Positions 1 through 11,200 of a stretch of 64,000 nt of DNA are shown piece after piece. Origin of the DNA: Ochotona curzoniae (lineage: Eukaryota; Chordata; Mammalia; Lagomorpha; Ochotonidae); NCBI RefSeq assembly GCF_017591425.1, contig NW_024466607.1, positions 7,386,501-7,450,500 of the forward strand. Reading direction: 5' to 3'. The position numbers were made by a program, and so were the translations under genes. Below the pieces are notes generated by a model that did not search any database, had not been told where the DNA came from, and saw only the letters and a program-made list of their open reading frames with translations. The stretch's first letter is position 1, and the number at the start of each line of letters is the position of its first letter.

Positions 1-304
1 TGGAATGTTGTGATTAGAACATGACTTGGCTCCCAAACTCAGACAAGACTTTAGAACCCAAAGTCCTAAGTGAAGGTGCTAACTTCCTGACCCGCTCTGT
101 GACCCACACACTCCTCCACTACCATCTGCCCACCTCTTAGGCCAGCCTGAGAGACTAGAACCTCCAGAATTATTCTAAGTTAAATAAACCTGCTTCTTTC
201 ATAAGTAGCCAAATCTAGAAGCCATGATTCAATGTTCAGAGTTGCATTTGAGGATCATGTGTAGGAAAATTTATTCTCACATTTCCAAATACTAATTTAT
301 TTAT

Positions 305-905
305 TTGTTTGTTTTTCAATGTATTTACTTATTTATTTGCAAATCAGAAAGAGAGGCCCGGCCTGGTACCCTAGTGGCTAAAGTCCTCACCTTGCTTGCA
401 CTGAGAATCCCATACAGGCACGGGTTGATATTCCCAGCTGCTCCACTTCCCTTCCAGCTCCCTGCTTGTGGCCTGGGAAAGCCATAGAAGACAACTCAAA
501 GCCTTGGGACCCTACATCCACATGGGAGACCTGAAAGAGGCTCCTGGCTCCTGGCTTCAGATTGGCTCAGCCCTGGTTGTTGCAGCCACTTGGGGAGTGA
601 ACCAGCAGATGGAAGATCTTTCACTCTGTATCTGTTTCTCTATGTAAGTATGCCTTTCCAAAAAAAATTAATGTCTTAAAAAAAAGAAAATCAGAAAGCA
701 AGACAGACCCTCCATCCAGTGGTTCCCTCCTCGGATGGCTGCAACGGCCGGGGGGTGGGGGAGGCCAGGCGGACGGCAGCAGTCAAAAGCTTCATATGGG
801 TCTCTTGTGTCAGTGGCTGTGACCCAAACAGTAAATCATCTGCTTTTCCCAGGCCTTCAGCAAGGAGCAGGACCACAGGTGGAGCAGACAGGACTCAGAC
901 TCAGA
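305..905 (-). mobile_element. Old C-type SINE, split by a younger SINE
   Basis: The left T-rich part (305-351) and right part (688-905, with TCCATCCAGTGGTTC and CTTTTCCCAGGCCTTCAGCA) form one old minus-strand SINE. It is interrupted by a plus-strand copy at 355-687. Confidence 0.6.
352..687 (+). mobile_element. C-type SINE
   Basis: A full plus-strand copy starting near GGCCCGGCCTGGTACC and ending in A-rich DNA. It is flanked by the duplication AAATCAGAAAG at 341-351 and 688-698. Confidence 0.9.
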
Positions 906-1139
906 TTTAAATAAATACCTGTAAGCACGTGCAGAAACCAGGAAGCTCTTGCCATCCCAGTCAACCAGAAAATAAATTCAAGTATCCACTGTTGTTTGTT
1001 TGAAAATGCAGTTTTTAAAACTCTAAGCCTTGGTTTTTGTTTAAAATAGCATTTCTGTTGTTAATGACAGTAATGCTTCATCATATTCCTTTGGCTCAGA
1101 TGTAGCCATCTCATATTGAAAACATCAGTTACTTATTAT

Positions 1140-2165
1140 TTCATGGATGATGCCCTTGATTTTTAAAGCATGCCCAAAGACTCTAGATTTTCTCCTTTGT
1201 TATCTTTTATGAGTTTGCTATTTAAGTCTGTACCCCATTTTCAGTTGGTTTTCGTGAAGGGTGCAAGGGATGTGTTTAATTTATTTTGCATGTGGATGAC
1301 CAGTGGGTCAATGTCATTGAGTGAATGCTTGTCTTTGCTCTATTATATTGCCTTTGTTCAGAAATCTATTAACTACATGTGTGCGGGCCTCTTTCTGGAT
1401 TGTTAGTTCTGTATTATTGCCAATATCTTACTGTCTGGACTATGGTAGGTTTAGGATGACTTTAGGCAAATCTGGAAGTTGGGTAGGCTCAGTGTTCCAA
1501 CCTTGTGTTCATGATTGAATCGGTTGATCTTGTTCTTTTGTCTCTGTATGTGAACTTTAAAACTTGTTTGTTACTGTCCACAAAATAATTTGCTGGGATT
1601 TTAATTGGGAAGAAAACCAAATTGGGAAGAACTGACATCTTTGTTGTTGCTTATTTGTTTGTTTGAAGATTTATTTTGAAAGACAGATGTGCAGAGGGAG
1701 AGAGGGAGGGAGAGCAAGAGCTCTCCCATCCACATCTTCATTCCTCAAATGGCCACATGGCCACAGTTGGGCAGGTCGGAAGCCAAGATCTGTGTCTTCA
1801 TATCTCCATGTAGGTGTGGGACCCAAGTACTTGGTCCATCCTCCGCAGCTCCCAGCAAGAAGTTGGGTTGGAAGTGAAACAGCCTGGAGTAAAATCCATG
1901 CCCATATAGAAGGCTGGTGCCACAAATGGCAGCTTTACCTGCTGTGCCACACAACCAGCCCAGGACTGACATCTTGACAGTATTGGGTATTCTTAGTCAT
2001 AAACATAGAATACCTCTTCTTTTATTCTGACCTTTGACTATTTCATTAGAGTTTCATGGTTTTTCCTATATGTTTTTATACATATTTTATGAGATTAATT
2101 CCCAGGCATTCCATTTTGGGAGGTGATACTATAAATGATAATGTGTTTGCAGTTTCAGAATCAGC
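1140..2165 (-). mobile_element. L1 ORF2/3' region remnant, interrupted by a SINE
   Basis: The plus-strand text reads as the reverse complement of mammalian L1 ORF2 (for example TTTAAGTCTGTACCCCATTT, TTTTGCATGTGGATGACCAG, GGGATTTTAATTGGGA, then CTGACATCTTGACAGTATTG). A minus-strand SINE at 1664-1966 splits it and is flanked by the duplicated ACTGACATCTT. The remnant ends about 30 bp before the TCAIM first coding-exon acceptor. Confidence 0.8.
1664..1966 (-). mobile_element. C-type SINE inserted in L1
   Basis: Starts with the reverse-complemented tail GAAGATTTATTTTGAAAGAC and ends in a tRNA-like head, GCTGTGCCACACAACCAGCC. ACTGACATCTT is duplicated on both sides. Confidence 0.88.
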
Positions 2166-2242
2166 TTGTTCACTTGTGGTATCTGCTTAACTTTTCAGCA
2201 ATTAATGGGTGCCCAGAAGTTGGCCTACATACATATTCAGAA

Positions 2243-2271
2243 ATGTTTCACCACCTGAGACCTTTGAAGAG
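2243..2271 (+). CDS. TCAIM: TCAIM first coding exon (29 nt coding)
   Basis: ATG begins a 9-residue stretch, MFHHLRPLK, followed by the first two bases (AG) of an Arg codon and the donor GTGAGA at 2272. The human protein starts with a closely similar stretch ending in Arg-Arg, and the split AG|G codon joins exactly to the next exon at 3973. Two acceptors could define the 5' edge. CTTTTCAG ending at 2198 has the better pyrimidine tract and would give 44 nt of 5' UTR; ATATTCAG ending at 2240 would leave only 2 nt before the ATG. If the upstream acceptor is used, an overlapping upstream ORF (2205-2258) precedes the start. Confidence 0.85.
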
Positions 2272-5200
2272 GTGAGATTCATGGTCCTAAAGTATGATGG
2301 GGAACAAGAACAAACAAGGAAGGAAAGAAATAAGGAAATGTGCATGAACAGCCAGCTGGTTCTCCCAGAGTCCATTCTGAGCAGCTGGGAAAAGCAGCCT
2401 GATTTTTCCCAGAGTTCCATGTGGAAGACTTCAGAGAAAAAAAAGATCACGTTCCAAGTTACCCCTCAGCACAGTTCTGTTTATGATATGATGTCCCAGA
2501 CGTGTAGGGCACACACAGTTAGGAAGATTCTTTGTAATGAGAACGCCTGAAGGAAGGTTCTTAGGGAAGAGGGTGCGTGCCCTTGGCACATCACGGGGTA
2601 CAGTTGTTCAGTGAGTAAATGCAGTTTGGATCTTGGAAGAGAGAGGCAGGGAGGGAGTGTTAGGGCTCAGCAATCATGTAGAACAAAATGATTTTTATAA
2701 CGTGTGATTGGCGGTCAAGTTGGTCCTCAGATATAAAGCGCATGTGGAATGGCAAGGGACAGACAGGAGAGCCAAGCAGGGAGGGGCTGTGCGGTGCAGG
2801 TTTGCCATGCTAATGGATGCCAACAGAGAACATGGAAGAAGGACAGATTTCTCCCAGGCCCTGGAGAGGGAGAAGTTGCAAGAAAACAGATAGAGCAGGG
2901 GAGCCAACTTGCGTTTTGAACTTAGCAGCACCAGGAAAAGTGGCTACACAGTGACCCAAGTAAGAAGGTGACCCTGAACCAACTGACTGAGCCTGTGAGC
3001 AGGCTGTGCCCTGTGACCAGGCTGAGTTTAGAAGGAAAATATTGGCCCCTGCAACTTTTCCAGATGTGTGAAATACAGGTGGCCAGGAACAGAGCTCGCT
3101 TACGTGTCACGCCTGGAGACATATCGGAAATTCAGACGGGGCTTGGCAGAGCCAGCGCTGCCATTCAGCTGGGCGAGCTCTGAATGTGGACTGACATGCT
3201 GCATCAGCCGCTTCCTCTGCCCTTCAGCTCCTGCGAACACTCTGCCCGCAGCAGCGCGCATCAAACACAGGCGAGTGGCCAGAAAAGCCTTGGCAGTAGA
3301 TCTCCAGAAGTGATTATTATGGTCTGCACCATTTTAAAAATGTGAAGACTTGGCCAAAGTCTCCCACACCTGATGTAGGAGAATAAAAATGCCGTGTTTG
3401 GAGATTCCTTATGTGTCCAGTAGAAATGATCAACTATTAAAACAGCCAGAAGTCAAGATGACTCCGTTCAAGCTTGGAAACAGTGCTGCTTAAACATTCA
3501 GAGCGGGTCATGCCAGAATTAACGCACGTGTCAGGTTATCCCAACAAGCACAATGTTAGCATGCTTGCATGAGGAAATGAACTGGAAGACATCTCATCTC
3601 CTTTTAAATATAATTCTCAGTATTTTCCACTACAAATTAAAAGATGCTGTGAGACACTGTTTTTTTTTTCCTTAATATAAAGAAAATTGCCATCGTTTTC
3701 AGTGAGAACAGTTAATATTCCAAAGATCTTTGAGGTTCAATTTTGTTGTTTCCCGTTTCTCATAGAGGAGCAGCAGCCCAAGTCCCCATTTTAGAAACCA
3801 TGTAGCATGTTCTGCCTGTTGAAAATGTTGTGTGTCACAAAACCACCCAGTGTCTGCCTTGTTTCCGTGGTACTTGCCCCGCCTGTCCCCGCGTCGCTGT
3901 CATACACAGGACAAGGCTGTGTCAGCGCGTGCGTGTGCCCCGGCCAGTAATCACACCGCGTCTCTCCAAAAGGTTGTGTCTCCGAAGAATGTGTCCGCAC
4001 TCCTTCCTGTGCTCCAGAGCGCTGTCCGGGGCAGAAGCCCTCAACGCCCTCAGGCCGTTCTACTTCGCCGTGCACCCGGACTTCTTCGGGCGACACCCCA
4101 GGGAAAGGGTAAACACCAGCTCATTTTCCGACTTTTAGCCCGCGTTGCCGCTTGTTTCTTTAACCTTTGAGACGGTATAGTACAGTTGTAAAACTGCAAT
4201 ATTCTGTCACAGTGATATAAACAATGCTTTTAACTAGTGTGAAATATTAAAAAATACTTCCATAAAAATGAGTAGATCTTCAAATTAATACAGTTAGCAA
4301 AAAAAAAAAAAAAGAAATACTGAACATTGACAATGTATTGCTTTTTGTGAAAGCTGTGATCATTTGAACTTAGGATGGTTGATAGAGCAGTATATACTAT
4401 GGGGTTATTTCATTGGCCCCTTTATCTTCATCAGCAATGACACATAATTTAATGTGAAAAGAAACTCTTGAAAATTAGGACACTGGGGCCTAATGCAATA
4501 GCCTAATGGCTAAAGTCCTCACTTTGCATGTGCCAGGACCCCATAAGAGCACCGGTTTGTGTCCGGATGCTCCACTTCCTTTCTGGCTCCCTGCTTGTGG
4601 CCTGGGAAAGCAGTCGAGGACAGCCCAAAGCCTTGGGACCTTGTACCCGCATGGGAGACCTGGAAGAGGATTCCTACTCCTGGCTTCAGCTCAGCTCAGC
4701 TCCAGCCATTGCGGCCACTGGAGTGAACCAGCAGGTGGCAAATATTTCTGTCTCTCCCTCTCTCTGTAAATCTGCCTTTCCAATAAAAATAAGTGAATCT
4801 TTTAAAAAGGGGAAAAGAAAATTGTAACAGTTATTTTATTTCCATTTGCAACAACAACAAAAAAATAGTTTTGCTTCTTTGCCCTGGGGAAATATTCTGA
4901 TGATTATTTTGCTTTATACACGTTGGCTATTCAAAGTCAGAACCTTCCTAAGTAATCACTAAATTAAATAAACAATGCATTTCTTGGAAATGTATTGAGA
5001 ATTTAAAGCTTTTATATTCACATGATTGGAAAAATCAGTCCAAGCAACAGTTACCTCTTTTTCTTCCTCTGCTAATTTTTATTTATTTATTTAAAGAGTA
5101 ACAGAAAGACCTGCTTTCCATTGGTTCATCTCAACAGCAGGGACTGTGCCAGGCCAAAGCTGAGAGCCAAGAACTCCATCCTGGTGTCCCACGTGGGTAA

Positions 5201-8200
5201 CAGGGACCCGAGAACTGGCCCATCGCCTGCCGCCCTCCAGGTGCATTCAATGCAGGAAGCTGGAACGGAGGCAGAGGTGCAGCTTGATGCAGGGCCCTCT
5301 GATGTGGGATGCGTGTGTCCCAAGCAGTGGCGTAGCACATTGCAGCACAAACTATCTTTAAATTGAAAGTTCTTGGGTTGGTGCAGTGACTCAACCCAAG
5401 TCCTCTACTAGTCTCTACTTGCAAGTGACTGCATCCCATCTGGGCACCAGTTCATGTCCCAGCTGCTCCACTTCCAGTCCAATCCCTGTTAATGGGCTCG
5501 GAAAGCAATAGAGGATGGCCCAAGGCCGTGGGACCAGGGGAGACCTCGAAGAGGCTCTTGGCCTCCTATCAGCTCAGCTGCGGCCCTTGTGGCCATTTGG
5601 GGAATGAACCAACAAATGGAAGATCGTTTTCTCTGTCTCTTCTTCTCTCTGTAAATCTGCCTTTTTAATAAGAATATATTTTTAAAAAATCTTTAAAAAG
5701 AAAAAAGAAAGTTCCTTGCACTAGGAAGGAGCAAGCTTGTCCTGTGTGTTCCCACAGCCTGACTTCAGTACTGGCCTGTGACAGGCTTCTAGGAGGTAAG
5801 TTCTCGGCCCTTGGGACATACTGCCCGATGAGAATGCTCCTGAGGGCCTGATGGTGTGTGCCGGGCATGTGACTTGGGACAGACACTCATTTTTGTTCAC
5901 TGGGGCTGTATCGGTTTGACCTCGGACAGGACACTGTCTGTGGTCAGTGCACAGGCAGAGTGACTCCCAGCTGCAACCCGCACGTGCAGGTTTGGGTGAG
6001 CTTTCCTGCTTACACCACACTTCTCACATCCTGTCCCACCTCCTTGCCGGGGACACAGGTCTCCACTGGGAAGTGGCACCTGGTTTACCCTGGGGTCTCT
6101 GGGGACCTTTTCCCCTTGCTGAGTTCAGCCTGCAACCTTCTGCTATTCTAAGCCACACCATGAGTGTAACAATTTTCCAAATTCTATGGATCTTTCTAGC
6201 AAATCCTTAAACCTGAATGTGGCTCAACAGAGCGCCTAGAATTTCATTGGTCTGGGAAACCCACATATTTGTTTGCTCTTTCAACCTGGCACACTGGGTA
6301 CCTCCTGTGTGCCAGCCTTTGCACCCACCTGATAGCCGACACATGGACTTTGTCATGGAAGTGGCATGTGCAGTGGGGCTCTCCCAGACTGCCCTATATA
6401 GATGCCAGTTAGTGTCCCAGCTGCTCTACTTGCCATCCAGCTCCCTGCTTGTTACCTAGGGAAGCAGTAGAGGACGGCCTAAAGCCGTGGGATCCTGCGC
6501 CTGCATGGGAGACCTGGAAGAAGCTCCTGGCTCCTGGCTTTGGACTAGCTCAGTTCTAGTTGTGGCCACCTAGAGAGTGAATCAGCAGATGGAAGATTTT
6601 TCTTTCTGTCTTCTCTCTGTGGATCTCATTTCCCTGTCCCTGTACCAACTTCAATGATTAGATTGATTGTTTCTTTGCTTCCCTCACTAAAATGCAGGTT
6701 CTGTGACTTCTTGTCGTCCCACTTAAAAGTCCTGTTCTGGACGCAGAATCAGGCTCACTGTCCAGGATCTCAGAACAGTATACAGTTTCGGGGTTTTTTT
6801 AATTTTCTTAAATTTAGTATTAATTTTAAAATTTGCAGAACATTTGGTAAGTTTAAAAACTCAATGCAAAGTTTACTGAGAAGTTTCTGCCAGCTCCCTG
6901 CTCCTTTGCCCTGTTCCTGTTCACTTCCTGTAAGTAATGGTGTTTATTAGTCCCTGGGTTGTCTTGCCTATGTGTCCTTCTGAACAAAACACAAACATAT
7001 ATCACAAAATAATTACAAAGAAATAGTCTTACTAGGTGAAAATGGCCCTCACTTGGTAACAGGTCTCTCTCATGGCCAAGAATATTACATTATAATAAAT
7101 TCAGCCAGCAAAAATAAACGAGCATTTCTCATTTCAAATGATACTGCGTACTTGAGAAGAGATGGAGAAACAATTATTTAGTCCTTTCTGTAGAGCTGTT
7201 CCTGAACTCCCCCTGGAGAGCTGGAGACCGCGCTGCAGCAGCTTAGCTGCTCCACACACACCCATATCCCATATCAGAGTGCTGTCTGCCTCACATCTGT
7301 CCCTACTGCCTCCTCTTTCAGTCCAGCTTCCTGCTGACGTAGCTGGGAGGCTGCATATGATTACGGCCCAAGTCCTTGGGCCTCTGCTGCCCATACAGCA
7401 CGATCAGATAAGAGCTCTTGGCTTCTGACTTTGGCTGTGCCTACCCCTGACTGGAGCAGCCACTGTATCCTATCTGTAAAGATGGGATGCCATTGGCTGT
7501 AATAAGCCTAGCTATGAAATTGAGTTCATCAGTCATGTGTTACCCTGGGATATTTCATCACTTATGCTTTCTCCATCATTGGATTATAAGGGTACCTAGT
7601 GGTGGTTCCTTCCAGCACTGAGGTGATGGGAACCCACACATCATCACCAGGGATCTCATCCTGTGACACATTGTAAGATATGGATCTAGTTTTCTCTTTT
7701 ACCAAAGAGAATGCCAGCACTTCATAATACTAAATTACTTAATATTCTCAGTAATGTGTTAAAAAGGTCTTCTAATAACTTTCCTCTTTTCTGTGTGTAA
7801 ATTCTCTTCTTTTTTATTCCAGGAAGTCAATGAAAATTCTCTTAAGAGATTAAGTGCCTACTTGGAAAACCTCCAGAAACCAGGCTTCAAGTCCTTGAAA
7901 CCCACCCAGCTTACGTTTTATATAAGAGAAACAGACCAGAATCTCTCCGAGGGCCAGGAGCCCCTTAGTACTTCTGGTATGTGGTTCTACTCCCTGTGTG
8001 TCCCTTGAAAGTTTTGTGTTAAATGTACTTATTAATTTGGACACTGCTTGAGTATCTTTGGGTTGAAGCTTTGGGCAAAGAAAAAGTACATCAGTTAGTT
8101 GATAGTTTGGCCAAAGTTAGATGCTATTGCAGGCTCTGTGTTTAAACTTTTTTCTTTGAAAAACTGAAGTGTTCTTATATAAATGTAAGGGATCTGTCGC

Positions 8201-11200
8201 CCCGTGGATCACCAGGGTAAATAACCATTAATGGTGTGAGCCACTAGAGCCTCAGGAGTCGCTGAGACACGTTATTTGCTGGCTTAAGCCCAGGCTCCTG
8301 GAGATGCAGGCTCCTGCACACAGCGGCAGGGTTAGGAGTTAAGGACTTGTTCTTAGCCATTAGGATCTAAGTTTCCAGGTTTGATTGGTACACGACCAAA
8401 AGAAATTGATGTTTTTGTTTCTTTAACATTGTATTACTTATAAAATGTTTTGTAGTTTTTGTCTTCAACATTAATGCTCAGCCTTTCACTGATAATCAGG
8501 AAGGCAGTAAAATAGTTGCTCGTGATTATTTCAAATATTGATTTTTTTTAAAAGCTAAAGAAATCTAAAGAGAGAGAGATTTCCCACAAACTGCTCTTCA
8601 AATGCCTGCGACAGTCGGGCCAGGCTGAAGAGCCGAGAGTTCAACCCAGGTCTCCCTTTGGGGTAAGCACCAGGACTCTCCCCAGGTGTGCATTAGCAGG
8701 GAGCCAGGATGGAGAGTGGTCCCCGGGGGTCAGACCCAGCCCCCTCTCTGAGGATGGAGAGTGGTCCCTCTCCCCAAGGATGGAGAGTGGTCCCAGGGCT
8801 CAAACCCAGGCCCTCTCCCCAAGGAAGCAGACATCCCAAGCCACAGCCCAACCACCATCACGTGCCTTCCCCGGACTTTTTATTACCAGAATATGATGAG
8901 CAACATCTTTGGACTATTTATATTCAAGGCATAAGCTGTTAGCTCCACATCTTTTGGGTGATCCATAGAAAATAAGCCTTATTTTTAGAATATATTTTAA
9001 AACAAGGATTTACTAAGCATTCTTTGTGAATTAATAGTAAAAGAAATAGCTATAGCAAGCTCTGGCTAAATAAAGACAAATATCTTCTCATTTTAGTTGG
9101 TAATTAGTTTTTAAATCACTTACAAAGTAAAAACAGGTCACAGAAAAAAATGAAATTAGAAGGACCAACACCAGCATCATGGTATAGTAGAGTAAGCCTC
9201 TGTCTTCAGCACCAGCATCCTATATGGACACTGGTTGAAATCCAATTGCCCCGCTTCCAGTCCAGATCCCTGCTAACATGCTTCGGGAGGCAGCAGAGGA
9301 CAGCCCATGTTCTTGGCCCTCTGTACTCACGTGGAAGACCTGGGAGAAGTTCCAGACTACTGGCTTTGGACCCAGCCAGCTGTGACCATTGCAGCCATTT
9401 GAGCAGTGAGCCAGCACATAGAAGATCTCTCTCTTTCTCTCTGTAACGTTACCATCCAAATAAAAATTTTAAAAATAAATTTTTAAATGAAATTACAAAT
9501 AACAGGAAACATGCAACATGTATGACATGAAGATAATGTTAACATATGATAAGTTCTTAAAAACGAAAAAGAAAGTATAATCTCTGTTAGATGAAAATGA
9601 ATAAGGGCAAAGAGCAGAAGCCAGAAAATAAGTAGCTACCAAGTGTGTTAGCCTCAGTATTACAACGCAAACTGGAATAATCAGGTACTTTTTTTCACGA
9701 GTTGATTTTTTTGAATTGATAATACATGTAGTGAGAGTGTATTTTTATTTGTTGTTGGTGCGGGTGTAAATTCTGTTAAACTTTCTAGAATGCAGTTAAA
9801 AGTTATCTCTGGTATTCCACAGAATTCCTCCTTTCCGAAGGTCTCTTAAGATTACGTGCAGGCAGCACGTATATATCCCGGTAGCTCAGACCCCTGCAGC
9901 GCACAGCTGAGCACCTGAGTTCAGCGCCTGGTTCCAGCTCCTGACTGCAGCTCCCTGCTGGGGCAGTCCCTGGGAGGCAGGAATGATGGCTCAGGGAACT
10001 GAGTTCTTTGCCACCTCTGTGGGAGACCTGAATTCCTACTTCTAGGCTCAGCCTGTACCCAGCAGTGGCCATTGCAGGCATTTGAAGTGAATCACAGATG
10101 GGAGCTCTCTCTCTCATCTTTAAAAAAAAAATTATATGTGTGTGTGTATATATATATAATTATTATATTATTATATAATCATATTATGTAATTATATATT
10201 TTATATATATATATTAGTTTAAGAATGAGGACATCCTTCAGTGTAGAGCCACATTCATATTACATTAATGGTTTCAATAAACTAAGCGGGGGCAGTGTTG
10301 TCACACAGCAGATTTAAACCATTGTTTACAATGTCAGCATCCACACTGGTGTGCTGGGTTGAGTCCTTTCCAGGAAGACAATAGAAAATGGCCCAGGTTC
10401 TTGCGGCCCTGTCATGCATGTTACATACACAGATGGCCCAGGTTCTTGGGGCCCTGTCATGCATGTTACACACACAGATGGCCCAGGTTCTTGCGGCCCT
10501 GTCATGCATGTTACACACAGATGGAATTTCTGGCTCCAGAATTTAGCTTGGCCCAGTCCTGGTTTTGGTGGCCACTTGGAAAGTGGACCAATAGAAGATT
10601 TCTTTCTTTCCCCTTCCCTTCCTTTCTGCCTCCCTCTTGCTCTTATTTTCTGTCCAGTAAATACATCTTTTTAAAAAATCACTTAAGTCTTTTTTGAAAA
10701 CAAAATGGGATTTAAATTATACTACCATCAAAGACAAAAAAAAAAAAATCTCACCCTTGTGTGGGATGAGGAAAACCTGAAAATAGCTTATATGCCCAAC
10801 ACCATTGAAAATGTTGAATAAATAATACTATAGTTGTCACATGGACTAGACAATAGCTGCTAAAAACAATAAGGTGAATTTACCCGTCCAATGTTGAAAG
10901 TCACCAATATTGAGTTCCAAATAACTCATTCAAAATCTATACAAAATCGAGTTTAAAACAACCTGTTGAAACAGATCAGGTGTGTGACAGTGTGGATGTG
11001 CATGTATATAGTGCACATAGCATAGGTCCTCAGCAGTGCTGCCCAGGACAACTTAGCAGTGAAGATATATCCTCCGTCACTCCCATCCAGCACAGCAGGC
11101 ACTAACCCCAGGGGGCTGTGCGCCACGTGACATGTGGCCAGGAAGTCCAAGGAACTGAAGCTGAGATTCTTTTTAATTTTAATAAATTCAATTTGAAATG

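Noticed and set aside
2695..4138. Many short ORFs on both strands around TCAIM exon 2, including an in-frame upstream extension from 3830
   Set aside because: The extension reads through intron; the split Arg codon and acceptor at 3972 define the exon. The others lack motifs and conservation signs.
10359..10697. ORF with repeated HACYTHRW-like units
   Set aside because: It is the translation of the 45-bp tandem repeat inside a SINE, not a protein repeat.
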